Below, in pieces: positions 1 through 11,165 of a stretch of 64,000 nucleotides of DNA. Location of the stretch: contig OX377205.1 in NCBI GenBank assembly GCA_947396885.1, positions 76,108,969 through 76,172,968 of the forward strand, written 5' to 3'. Below the pieces are notes generated by a model. The model worked only from the letters and a program-made list of their open reading frames with translations, made no database searches and was not told the DNA's origin. The translations under genes were made by a program, and so were the position numbers. How positions within the stretch are numbered: position 1 is the first letter of the stretch; each line of letters begins with the position of its first letter. This stretch comes from Heligmosomoides polygyrus polygyrus (lineage: Eukaryota; Nematoda; Chromadorea; Rhabditida; Heligmosomidae).

Positions 1-1560
1 TTGTTTTTGCCTCTGAAGTAACGCCAGCAGAATCGTCGCCCCTCTCTGAAGTACTGTTTCATATCGTGGTCCAAAGAGTTTGGATACTCTCACTAACTAG
101 GGAAAAGTAATTCCGCTTGCAAACCCTATACGGTGTCCTCCTCAATGTTCGGCAGAATCAACAGATTCATGATGCATGGCAGCAAAAGTGTCAGGAAGGC
201 GGCTTAGAGGATACCCAAAGCAGCGCTCGTCGGATACGCTACATATGGACATGGAAGTATATGACATCCACCCTGATCAAGCGCAGGATCAGGAAAGGTG
301 GCGGCACTAGAACAACAGACCCCGCGATAATGCGAGACAAACGCTGAAGAAAAAGTAGAAGAAGAAGATGATGATGACAATGACGTAAAGCAGCAGACTG
401 CAAAACAAGAGACTCCTTGTGCTCAACATCTGATGGACATGCGAGTAGTCCTACTGCTTCTAATTATTGAAATAACAAGAAATGCAAATAATCAGCCCAA
501 TAACCTTAAGCTAGAAACTGCTTCCTCTATGTCTTTGGTTGCGAGGCTTCTACTTGGCGCATTACCTTATTTGGTACTAATCGTTAATGTGACCTACATG
601 AGGGATTCCTGAGTTACCTCACAGTCCATTCTTTATACCACGCTAAAGGAAAGGCACCATTTTCAACATCTTTGTTTTACAGCAGGGAACTCGCCTTCTT
701 AAGCGGCCCACCTCGGGGTGCTTGGCTGACAATCCAATCCAGCAATACATCGAGCCGTTCGTCGCCATTCTGAAGCCGAAAACTGATTACATTGCATTAG
801 ACGCTGTTAGTTGTCATTAGTTGCTCGGTTCAAATTGAATTTCTTTTTTTTTGTCTGTCTTATACAACGTAATAAATATCATGCCATATCATACGTATTC
901 ACTCTACCTCCCAAATGTTGCCTTCTTTAGGGAGAACATCAATCGGTTTGGAAGAAGAGTTTTTTAAGACCATTACTCAAGAAAGGAGACAGAAGATATT
1001 ACAGAAGGTATATATCGGTATGCCTCCACAGGTAAGGTCTTGAAGATAGTACACAGTCAGATCTTCGGCAATTTTCGAGAAGAACTTCTCACAAAAAGCA
1101 CAGCTGGAGCAAAAATCTGCCACAATAGCACTTGTTTTTGCCTGTGGTTACGTAGCTATCAGCTTCCTTGACTGCGCTTATATCAATCTAGATCTTCTTG
1201 GGTATTAAACCACGTGCATACGGTAATGAACGACGTCCTATAAAAATTTTTCAATATTTTCTAAGTGGGAATGCAGGCTGGTCGAGTCAATCGTGCTGTC
1301 TCTGATGACTCCTAATACCCTTTCTCAGAGAACTTCGTGAGCACTCAGGTTTCTTATTTGTGCCAACGATCTCCCAGACTGCCTTGCTTCTAAGGTACAT
1401 TAATCCTTTCATGAAGACGTTCATTTTTCCTTTCATTCCAAGATATACTTGTTCAAAAATAAGGATATCCTGCAGCATGGTTTTGAAGTAATTTATGTGT
1501 GACCTGCCCAATATAGATAATTCCCATGAAAAAATACTCAATTGTGTACCGCCGGAAGCA
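1..1560. other. No gene recognised
   Basis: I see only short frames with no recognisable protein signature and no paired splice sites. A frame of 84 codons on the minus strand near 1541-1287 has no family resemblance that I can name. The missing downstream exons of the DXO-like gene at 3.5 kb could lie here or beyond the window edge, but none of the later DXO motifs is visible. Confidence 0.4.
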
Positions 1561-1571
1561 CCCTCCCAAGA

Positions 1572-2085
1572 GGGAAGCCTGGATCTATCCTAGTCCGGGA
1601 GGGGGGGGGGGGGGGCAAATAACTAAAAACTAGGCAACAAAATGAATCAATACTTACCGAGCGGCCACTAGAGAGCGAAACCTAACCTAAAAGAAACCAA
1701 AAACGGACGAACAATCAAAAATATAAAAAATGCCGCGGTTTACAACCGTCTCGGCGGGCAAAGAGCGACGGAATAGAGTAATGCCGCGTGTTGACCGCCG
1801 CTTGACATGTTACAACCAGGATCTAATATGGTGAGAGGGCGCATGAAGCCGCATGCCGCATGCTGACCGTCGCTTGACAGGATCTAACATGGTGAGGAGG
1901 GCACACAACTTCGCCTTCTTACAACCATAACAAATGCAATTTTTTCGTTTTCTTTGTGACTTTTTCTTGTTTAGGTCCTGTGTTGTTCTGTAGGAGCCGC
2001 CTGTAAGTCTTGAGTGAATTTGTCACATATAATACTTATTAGTTACGTGCCCCCCCCGGATTAGGATAGACCCGGAAGCCTTTTA
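1572..2085. mobile_element. Short non-autonomous element with inverted G-run ends
   Basis: The two ends are imperfect inverted copies. Both read TCTATCCTA followed by a CCGGG and then a long G run: about 18 G near 1600-1615 on the plus strand, and 8 C near 2050-2057 at the other end. No coding capacity is seen. The interior holds an imperfect tandem duplication (about 1780-1845 and 1852-1905) sharing TGACCG.CGCTTGACA and GGATCTAA.ATGGTGAG. The superfamily is not determined, because I could not define a clean target duplication. Confidence 0.5.
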
Positions 2086-2400
2086 CATAGAAAACCGAAT
2101 TGCGGAGGATCGGAAACAGGGATGTGCGATTGGATGCATGCGAGAGCCGGTGCTTCCCCCGACTGCACTACCACGCGATAGTTTCTGTTACAACATGCCT
2201 CAATTAAATAATTGAGGCATTTGCTACACACACAATCATCTGGCCTTGAATCTCTGAGTTCACCAAAAGCCGAGGAATTAATGCCAATGAGAGGCGACGT
2301 GGCCCAATTCGACTCTGTCTATACATGTTTTCTGATCAAAAAACAATTGCATCCTTGTCCTATAAAGTAACCAGTGGGATATCTGGAATTGGAATACATA

Positions 2401-3322
2401 TTAGGGGGGGGGGGGGCTAAAAGTAATGAGACACCCCATGCGTGTCCATATATCTCGTGGCTGGAGTCTGGTTTCGTGCTTATTGTATTTGTATGTTTGT
2501 ATGCTACTTACTGAAGGCCACCTGAGAAGTTACCACTTCGATCCTTTCCAGAAGCATGCCAAAACCCCAATCTGTCTCATGCCGAAACCCCGGTCTGACG
2601 AGTCGACCTGTGTCGCGCAAATCTCGCCCAATTCCCAACCCCGAGCAGCCTGGGCTCAATATTCACGCAAGATGAGAAGTACGTCTTCTACCTTAACCCT
2701 GCCAAGCAGCGAGTCTGGGTGAGGCTTGGTGACCTGTTACCGACCTTCGCTTGACGAGATACTCACGGCGAGAAGCACCTTCTGAGCTTTTGAGTCTGCG
2801 CCCATTGACCGGTATACTGGAAGCTGTTTTCCAAAAGCACTACGATGAACTCCAAGGCCATAGTGAACAAAATAGAAGAGATGGGCCGGCGACTCGCTCT
2901 TATTCATTCGCAGCGCTTCAAGAAGGTCCTCATCTCCGACAACGCTGCACCCCATCGGGCCAAAGTGACCACGGATAAGCTTCCTCAGCTGCGCTGCGTT
3001 CACATGCCTCACCCCACCGTATTCGCCGGACATCTCTCTATGCGACTACCACTACTTCTTGAGCCTACAGGACTTCCTGGTCGGAAGGGACACAAGAACT
3101 CAAGCAGTGCTTGACAACAATATCGAGCAGTTGATCAACACCAGGCCCAAGCAGTTCTGAAAGGATGGGATCAGGAAGTTGGCTGAGCGATGGGAGCAAG
3201 GTCATTGCCCTTAATGGCAAATACATTCCTCAGCATCCTTGAGTTGTAATTGAGTTATAAGGAGATAAAGATTTTTTTTTCAATTTGTCTCATTACTTTT
3301 GCCCCCCCCCCCCCCCCCCTAA
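2401..3322 (+). mobile_element. Deleted mariner with TTAGGG-poly(G) terminal repeats, copy A
   Basis: The element is bounded by TA target duplications at 2399-2400 and 3323-3324. Its ends are inverted: TTA plus about 13 G, then AAAGTAATGAGAC at the left, and the same sequence inverted with a longer C run at the right. Inside, a plus-strand frame (about 2845-3100) carries a mariner DDE motif with the second catalytic aspartate (SDNAAPH) but loses frame before the third. The N-terminal DNA-binding half is missing, so it is a deletion derivative needing a transposase in trans. It interrupts the DXO-like exon described at 3320-3646. Confidence 0.85.
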
Positions 3323-3646
3323 TATATTCCTCCCAAGGTACATGATCGCTTCCGTCACCTTTTCTTCGAAAGTGCTGAATCCCTGATTCAGATCGAATCG
3401 AACTCGTCCACCATCAGCCAATGCGGCTTCGTACAAGTACTTCGCATCCTCTCGACCGGACACTACGCATCTGTCTCGTGTCACCTGACAATGATCCCAT
3501 TACGTTCTTTTGAGGACCTGTGCTCTCCAACCACTTACCGTATACTCGCCAATCCTCTGCGGCTGCCCAAACCGTGGAAATGGGCGATCGTTGGACTCCA
3601 CATCAACCGACACTTTCAGTAGGCTTTGATCCATCAAAGCAGCCAT
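3320..3646 (-). pseudogene. DXO/RAI1-type decapping exonuclease, 5' exons only
   Basis: Exon 1 runs from the ATG at 3646 to 3539 (36 codons) and ends at a GTAAGT donor. A 54-bp intron follows, then exon 2 starts at 3484 after a TTGTCAG acceptor in the same phase. The joined start contains FPRFGQPQRIGEYT and then VRFDLNQGF..FEEKV, which lines up with the N-terminal region of human DXO (FP, P..LG.FSLD..R, FDL..GY, EEVQE.L..L). DXO/RAI1 enzymes remove incomplete or non-canonical mRNA caps and degrade the transcript. The open frame runs straight into a mariner insertion at the TA around 3323. No catalytic exon (GYKFE or SGEVD type) is recognisable below the mariner, so this is either a broken gene or one whose remainder lies outside the window. 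Family call by motif alignment from memory. Confidence 0.6.
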
Positions 3647-4099
3647 TCAGACGACTCTTTCTGCCTTACAAATGAGTAGAGACAAGACACGCTCACTTCC
3701 TAAAAAACTGAGTGACATCAATATGTCGAAATATAAGTTCACCAACCATTGAGAGTAGGCGCATTACACTTACATTTGGATTTACATTTACACTGCAATG
3801 AATCCTCTCATAATTGTTTCCGTCACTAGAATTTTATCTCCTTCGATCTACAGCACGTTAAGTGAGGTGAAAAATAATGATTACTTTACCGATTTTGACC
3901 ATGAAATTCGAAAACTGGATCTTCCTATGGTACACAATTTTACAAGCCACTTCTGATTTAATCCCAGTTTTTAGCGTTCTCAGGGTGGACACATTCCATA
4001 CTGGTTCTTGTGCTAACATACCTGCTTGCGAAGGCCAATAGATGGAGTTACATTCTGAGTATTATTTGCCACAAGCAGAAATATTAACGGACTTAACTA

Positions 4100-5000
4100 T
4101 TAGGTTAGCCGAAAATTTCTAGCGGTTTTGCCTGGTCCACTTCAACCAATCATAACTTTCTTCCTACTTATCGGATTCAGTCGAAATAATCACCATTCGA
4201 ATCAGAACGCTTTTTCCAACGCGATACTAGTTTCCCGATTCCATCCGCGCAAAACTTGGTGGTCGAGATGTGACAAATTCTAGAAAGGCTGTTGCGTGGT
4301 CCTGATTTGCGAAGGTTCTACCAGCGGAAGGTCTGAAAGTACTTAAAAAGGTGGTAGTCGGTTGGCGCGCCGTCTGGTGAGTATGACGGGTGAGGCAAAA
4401 CTTCAACTCCCACTTCGTTCAAATTTCGCATGTTGATTTGCAAATGTATGGGTGGGTGTTGTGAAGAAGAATTGGGACTCTTCCGTTGACCAGTGGCGAC
4501 CAATAGTGGCACCTCACGTAATTTTCGGCAGATTTCGTCAATATCATCACAGTAGGGACCATCGTTTTTCTTTGGGATTACTGCTTCGGGAAGTGCCTGG
4601 AGGGGGGGGGGGGTCGTCGACATCAATCCTGATCGTCCGTCTTTCGTCTTTGGTCCTGATCGTCTTTGGTTATCGAACAGAGCCTACTTTTCATCACATG
4701 TGACGGACGAATCGATCTAAGAACGGATCGTTTTTACTCCGAAGAAGCGAAGAAGGACAGATTTCGAAACGCGACAATTTCTAGCGATCACTCAAATCGA
4801 AGAGCACCCACTTCTCGAACTTCCTCACCTTTTCGAAGCGTTTCAAACCAGCCATCTGTAATAGCAGTTTTACTTAAGCCGAGACCTTCCGCAATCTCGT
4901 GGACGGTTTGGAATGGATCCGGATTGCTGTACGTCTGCCGCTTCAGGGTGCATCTTCGAGCTTGAAATCATCAGAACTAAATTTCTCATTGCACGATCCT
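4100..5000 (-). mobile_element. Decayed mariner transposon
   Basis: The left end TTAGGTTAGCC follows a TA at 4098-4099. On the minus strand several frames together spell a mariner transposase: a helix-turn-helix remnant, KWVLFDLSDR, then SRFEICPSSLLRSKNDPFLDRFV, and towards the C-terminus EVLPHPSYSPDGAPTDYHLFKYF. Frames are interrupted by stops and by a poly-G tract at about 4602-4612, so it is inactive. I could not find a matching right end, so the upper limit is approximate. Confidence 0.7.
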
Positions 5001-6648
5001 TTCTGCAACTGTGCTACCCCTCCCTCGGGGAATCTTTTAAAACGATAACGATTATCGTCGCGTTTGCGGCGCTAAGAAGCTAAGAAACTAAGGGTTAACA
5101 AGCTCAGCTGGGGTCACCATGTGTTCACTGGTTATCCTCTTCATTGGTAAGAAGCCCATTTACATCAGCGGTAAGCTCAGTTCAGCAAAGAGATAGAACA
5201 CACCAGTGCTGCAGAACATTTTTAATTTGGTGTAACACATGTCGTGTAGATCTGCCTTACATGCATGTAACTTCTGAGCCCCTTAGCGCCCATCTTGTAT
5301 TAAGGTTATCTGCCAGGCAACCATTTTCTCCTCATCCTAATTAGACGCGGTTTAAAAGTAAATGCCTGCCGATCTGTCCGTTTTCTATGCCAGGCATCAC
5401 TAATTGACATTTCGGACGCTCCATTGCTCGCTAAATAGCCGTCGGTCTCTAGCAATGATGAGGTCGTAAGACGCGGTTCCTAACAGAGTGCACTCGATAG
5501 AACGTATGTATGTAAACTATAGTAGAAGTGATTAAGGAATCTTATCTCAAGAGCAGAACAGAAAGAGCACCCAGCTGCTACCGCTTCCCTTGGAAGCTGA
5601 CGTTGAAGCGGAATGTGGCCACTGTTCAGCTCGAGATTCTGCACGCAACTCCAGCAATACCAAACCTATGCTTCCGTGCAGTTGCTGCGTGCTCTATTGC
5701 TAACCAATGAGTTATTGCTGAGTTCAAGCACATCAAACTGTTGCGGTGTATTTTATGAACGGAAGAAACACAAAATGGGATGCGAAGGTAGCCTTTCTGT
5801 CTTCTTAAAATACATTGATTAAACAGCAGAAATGCTCGATGCGTAAAAGGGCTGTCATTTTTTCGAATATTAGCAGGAAACAATGTTTTTCCTAGTACAT
5901 ATCTCAATCAAATCGTGTTAGGGTAGCATAATCAATTAGGTCAACAGTTCCTCACTTCCCACATTCAGGTATTCGTCAGTCCCTATTTCCAATTCATTGA
6001 GACTCAAATACTTGACGACCTGCTGTGGTGCTTTGAACTGTTCATCATAGATTCCGTCTTTTTGTTGTTTTTTCGCCAGCATAGGATTGGTGCGCTCGCA
6101 GAAGCCCTTGCTAGTTTAATTTGGGGGAATATAACACTCCGACATGCAACGATTCCAGTTAGGGCCATTTTATATATACTCTTAGCTGCTTCAACTTGCT
6201 AACCATCGGTCCGTGTATCCTCAAACACGAAGGCAATCTTCAAGGTTTTGCAGGTATCTCTCTAAACAAACCACTGTTATAACGACGTTCTACTGCTACG
6301 GTTCTATTATGTCGGCTTTAATGGTTCTGCCAGCTTCATTAATTTCTTCAGCTTCCCCAGACTTCTTCTAGAATAGTTGAATAAAACGCAGCAAAGTAGA
6401 CCCCCAGAGCGATAATAGCCATCCGTTCGATCGCGGCGTGCGGCATCAGTCGCCGCGCCGCCGCGAACGGATCGTTCTAATAGTATCGCACTCCCTACCC
6501 TCATATGGATGATTTACCGTGCTGTTTCGATGGTGGATTGACCCAGGTTGGAATTGAAATTCCTCTTTCCACTTACTTCGAAAAGTCTTCGGAGAAACAC
6601 AATAAATAAGTATAGTGAAGCACAAATTATTCCGTCTCAAAAACGGAT
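5000..6648. other. Intergenic; dispersed-repeat copy only
   Basis: No gene is recognised. Around 5190-5330 lies one copy of a dispersed repeat also seen near 25690-25800, 31505-31600 and 39545-39665. The copies share a core like AGAACACACCA.TGCTGCA followed by TTTTTAGTTTCGT and ACATGGTGACC. The rest shows only short random frames. Confidence 0.4.
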
Positions 6649-7871
6649 CTGTGTCTCAAAAAAAAAAAAGAATTCACTGCTGAAAAGGTGATAACTTTGC
6701 TCACAGTAAAGGTACTGAAGCAGTCAAGAGCTTATATGAAAGCTTAAGAAAATAGGAATTTTCTGACATATGAGCGGTATGGGTTGCGCAATGCACTCGT
6801 CTGAAACCTTGCGTTTTACACTCGAGTGATTGCGTTTCGCTTGAACACTTTTTAAATTTTTTTGACAAAGTGGTCGGTTGATTTGTGCTTCTTTTAAGGT
6901 CGAAGATCTAAAACACACTATGATTTGCGAAAAATGAAAGGTATCCTAAAAATGCAGGTACCAATTTAAAGGTTCTAACATTGCTGCTAGCGAAGCTTTT
7001 GAAGGTGTTTGAGATCCATATGAAAGCACAGAGTAACGTGATTTCTGTGATGTCAAATAGTCGAGAGTGCGTATGAGCCGCCCTGAAACCTTGCGTTTCA
7101 GAATCGATTAATTGTGCATGGGTTGAATGCCTGCTACAGTCAACGTTTAGAACTTGACAATCACGTGAGAGATACGTAACATGTGAGTTCATTGATTGCA
7201 CAATTTAAATGGGAGCAGGAGCTCCATTTTCCAAGACGGATTCTATGGATTGATAAAGCAGCATTCAAGCTGAACGGAGAGGTTAATCGGCATAACTGCA
7301 ACTATTGGGTGACGGAAAAAGGTTAAAAGAAGCACAGCACAGGCTAATGAGGCCGAGTAATAACAAGGTTGTAACAGGCATTCGGCCCATGCACAAAGTC
7401 GAGTCTGAAATGCAAGGTTCCAGGCGGGGCATGGCACAATATTGACTATTTGCAAGAAGAGAAGAGCCACAGAAATGACGCTACTCTGTGCTTTCACATG
7501 ACTCTCAAACATCTTTAAAATCTTCGTGAGTAGCAAATTTATAACATTTCAAATAGTATCTGCATTTTTTAAGGATAGCCTGCATTTTTCACAATCCGCA
7601 GTGCGTTTTCAAATTTTAGACCTCAAAGGAAGCACGAATCAGTCAATAAGGCCACTTTATGAAGACTTTATAACGAGTATTCAAGCGAAACACAATGAAT
7701 CGAGTGTAAAATAAAAGGTTTCAGACGAGTGCATTGCGCAAGTCACACCGCTCATATGTTAGAAAGTTCCCATGTGCTTAAGCGTACATGTGAGCTCTTA
7801 ACTTTTTGAGTATCTTCACTGTGAGCAAAGTATTCACCTTTCAGACAATGTATATTTTTTGAGGCATCCTG
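6649..7871 (+). mobile_element. Nested foldback transposon with DDE transposase fragment
   Basis: Outer arms (6649-6935 and 7585-7871) are inverted copies that start near CAGG.TGCCTCAAAAA. Inner arms (about 6940-7200 and 7330-7575) are also inverted, starting at GGTATCCT.AAAAATGCA. The spacer at about 7200-7330 encodes a short plus-strand peptide with the signature FKLNGEVNRHNCNYW, typical of the first catalytic block of a Tc1/mariner-like transposase; the usual SDEA aspartate region reads WIDKAAF. The arrangement is one element inside another, or a single long-arm foldback. The same family recurs at 34796-39493. Confidence 0.65.
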
Positions 7872-7984
7872 TACATCAATAGAACGATCCTATACTACAC
7901 TGCGGCATCGAACTTGACATGAAAGTAATTCCTGAAGAGGTGTATCCGAGCTCTACACACTTTCTCATGATCGGAACAATGCTA

Positions 7985-8385
7985 AAGCGATACTACACAT
8001 TTACTTAAGCCTTGAGCGGCTGGTGCGGAGGTTGTGTCGTTGAAGGCTGTTCTGCAGCGATCAAAGCTCTTGTCCCCGGCGAGACTCGAGCCCTCACCTC
8101 CACCTTTACGGGCACGACGCGTCTTACATTTATGGCGCTGGTTTATGGCACGGAACATATGCACTATGCTAGGAGCATAGGATATGCAACTCGTATAATA
8201 GGAGGAAGGAGAGGCTGGCGTTCACGTCCAGCCTGCACCTACACTAACCTTCCCAGACAAGCCTGGTACCAAATCACCGACTCGGAGAGATGGAAGGCAT
8301 GGCGGGGGTATCGGGTGCACGCGACAGCCGGCACCTCCTCCGACTGCGCTGTGCGCGCTCGTCAGCTTACTTACTACTCACAAAA
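7985..8385 (-). repeat. Two adjacent tRNA-derived SINE fragments
   Basis: On the minus strand, 8240-8380 is the head of the SINE family described at 40858-41145, with the polymerase III A-box-like AGCGCAGTCGGAG and the GATACC.. body in degraded form. Nearby, 7985-8110 is a fragment of a second family, with a CTCGAGTCTCG B-box-like part followed by a tail like GATCGC.GC. Neither folds as a usable tRNA by eye. Confidence 0.5.
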
Positions 8386-8807
8386 CTGAAACATGTGCAA
8401 GGAACGGATTGAAGTCTACGCGATCACTCTACAAGTTCAAGATTTAGAGGAGTCTTGGGGATATAGAGGAGAGAACACAATCTATAGCCCATTCTATATC
8501 TTCTTACTTCATCGAAAAGTTGACTCCTGCTGACAGCATTATCATAAACGAAATTATAATACTTCGCTCAATGCTTGCGTCTCTGAGAGCAACCGTTGTT
8601 CCGCAATTTGTAATGTGCCATTGGTCAGACTACCGCAAAACTATACCAAGGATTTACTCCAACTACAACCAATCGAGCATGAAATATGAACCTTTGGGGG
8701 CCTAAAGTGTAATCCGTCACAATCACTTCCATCAACATCTATATTTTTGGCATTTTCCGATAATCTAAGATTTTTAAACATCAATGTTGGCGCATTGCTA
8801 TGATCTA

Positions 8808-10050
8808 TTAGGGTGTCCAGAATGTATCTGCAGAAACGACAAATTTTTCAAAATAACACAATTTTTATCAACATTTTATTAATCAACCAAATAATTTCCA
8901 TCCACATCGACTACTCTCCGCCAATGTTCCACAAGACTTCGAATTCCTCTGCCGTAGAAATCCGGTGACTTGGAGGCCAAAAAACCTCGGAGGTCATCTT
9001 TGAGGTGCTCACGATCTTCATAACACTTCCCTTCCAGATGATGCTGAAGTGATCGAAAAAGGTGGTAGTCACTTGGAGCTAGACCTGGGCTGTACGGCGG
9101 GTGCAGCAGAACTTCCCATATGAGTTCCAGAATCTTCTGAGATGTCGTCTTCGCGATGTGTGGGCGCGCTTTATTGTGCAGCAAGCAAACTTTGTCGAGC
9201 CTGGGCTGTTCCTCGCGCATCTTGTCGGCCAGTCTCTGCAATTGGGTAGCGTAGACCTTGGCAGGGACAGTCATGCTGTCAGACAGCAGCTCGAAATGGT
9301 AGATCCCATAAACTCCCCACTAGACGCTCAGCATGAGTTTCCTCGCATGAATTTCACCTTTTACGAAAGATTTCGGCACTTCATCGCGTTGGCACCACGC
9401 ACGTTTACGAGCATGGTTGACGTAGAGGACCCATTTTCTTCTCCTGTGGCGATGGTGTCCAGCCAGTTGAAGGTGCGACTTCGGGAGAGCAGCTGAGTGC
9501 ATATGTCCAGATGTCTTCGCCGGTAGTCGTCGGTCAGTTCGTATGGGAGCCACTGATTAGCTTTTAAACCATTCCAAGAGGTCGCAGTCCATTGTCCACG
9601 GTGGATCGGGAACAGCCAAGAGCAGCAGCAAAATACGCACACCTTCATATGGATGCTGCTCCGCCAGTTTCCTCAATTCATCCAAAGATATCGTTGTCGG
9701 TCATCCAGAGCGAGGCTCGCCTTCGGGACTCCTGTCCCCGCTTCTGAAGCGTTCGAATCAGCTATACACAGACCGTACAGAAGGAGCTTCAGAGCCGAAT
9801 ACACGATACAAGTTTCGATAGGCCTCTGTAGCGAAGCGCCCAGATTCAAACTCGTAAAGAAGTACGTCTCTAATATGGGTAGACAGTTCGGCCACCGCAC
9901 GGTGAAATAGGCAAGGAAGACGGAGCTGGATATGCTATGCAGGTACAGCAGGATAGTGTTTCTATATAGCACTGTTGAAATCTTCAGAACATTCTAGAAA
10001 AAATCTGGAACATTGTGAAGTTTCCTGCAGATACTTTCCGGACACCCTAA
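8808..10050 (-). mobile_element. Full-length, inactive mariner element (1,243 bp)
   Basis: TA duplications sit at 8806-8807 and 10051-10052. The terminal repeats begin TTAGGGTGTCC and continue to a shared CTGCAGA region. The transposase lies on the minus strand in pieces: WLPYELTDDYRRRHLDIC and a following block (about 9560-9400), then a 131-codon C-terminal frame (9274-8879) with LLHNKARPH and the 34-residue spacing to LAPSDYHLF. The second catalytic aspartate is replaced by asparagine and the first block reads ATGEEN rather than GDEKW. With frameshifts as well, it is dead but has intact ends. Confidence 0.85.
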
Positions 10051-10299
10051 TATTGATCTGCACTTACATTTCTGCTTTCTGCGTACAATATTTTAGTAGA
10101 ACGTTTCTTGAGAGCAGCGCAACCATTTGGCGAGAGGAAACCTTTGAAAGTCACACAAAAGGGCAAGAGGGGGGGGGGGGGAAGTGTTCTCAATAAGCAC
10201 TGACACCCGTAGAATACCTCCGCGGGTGAGCAAATCATTGGTGCTCCCTTAGTCGCCATCATGGGACTCTTTCAAGTATGAATTCTCCTTCTTCAGACT

Positions 10300-10857
10300 A
10301 TCGCAAGGACTTTTCTGCCAGACGCCATCTCACAATCACAAACTCCGGATAGTAACGCCATCGAAAGAGTGAAGGATCAACAGCTCGATCAACCTCTTGA
10401 TGTCAGCAAACAAGCCGCTCATCAACACATATATTTCCTCAATGTTAAACATTCAGTTAATCAATTCCTGAAAATAAACAGACATCCTTCGCACAACAAT
10501 AGCGCAGTGATGAACGAAATACGAAACCTAGAACAGAATGAAACAGAATCAGAATCACTCCTAAAAGTCCTCTTCAAGAAAATTCAGATAAAAACGAAAA
10601 TTCTTCGAAACGAGTTCAAGTGCTTCGCGGAGGTATACGCCGAAAGAAAGATACGGGAACAGAACTGGCAGTCTCTTACCACGGATAGAGGTACCTATTT
10701 ACACAAGACTCAATTCGAAACGCTTGTCCCTACAAGAGAGTGTTGCACAGAAACGGCAGTGGGTAACAGCAGTCGAGAATCGAAGGGAGAAAATCAATTC
10801 GTCTCTAACGGAACACGGAGATCTCAGCAGCATTCGTGCAGCTCAACAGAACCATAA
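10300..10857 (+). CDS. Unrecognised open frame after a good splice acceptor
   Basis: A frame stays open from a CTTCTTCAG acceptor at about 10300 to the stop at 10855-10857, roughly 185 codons, with an internal Met at 10369. The peptide is hydrophilic and rich in Gln, Glu, Lys and Asn (for example KVLFKKIQIKTKILRNEF), with a likely helical central part. No domain is recognised. It could be an orphan exon, a retroelement gag remnant or chance. It lies just beyond the 3' end of the SUZ12-like gene, on the opposite strand. Confidence 0.25.
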   Translation: MARTFLPDAISQSQTPDSNAIERVKDQQLDQPLDVSKQAAHQHIYFLNVKHSVNQFLKINRHPSHNNSAVMNEIRNLEQNETESESLLKVLFKKIQIKTKILRNEFKCFAEVYAERKIREQNWQSLTTDRGTYLHKTQFETLVPTRECCTETAVGNSSRESKGENQFVSNGTRRSQQHSCSSTEP

Positions 10858-11165
10858 CAACAAAACTCCAAAGCTATGGCCTTAAATAAGGGGAAAGCAA
10901 CTGGGTACGAAATGAAGTAGGTAGGCAGCTTGACAAATCTAACAAAACAGAAATTTCTCACAGCCAACATTCGCGGACAACCTAACAATAGAGACCAACT
11001 CAAAGAACCTCTACTGGAACAGCTGCCCTCATATTTATAAGTCGTCCGAGCTGCTGGTCGAAACAAAAACCTAAGCAAAACGAGGCCTTCAGAAGAAGAA
11101 CAGCATTGAAAAAAATTCAAGAGGGGATATGAGCAAAAATGGCACAAACCCCACTTTGAGCACTG

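Noticed and set aside
2401..2415. Interstitial telomere from TTAGGG
   Set aside because: A single TTAGGG that runs into poly(G), bounded by TA duplications, is a transposon end, and nematode telomeres are TTAGGC.
7243..7536. Minus-strand frames of 97 codons in the foldback element
   Set aside because: They lie on the arms of an inverted repeat; the only protein-like signal is the short plus-strand transposase piece.
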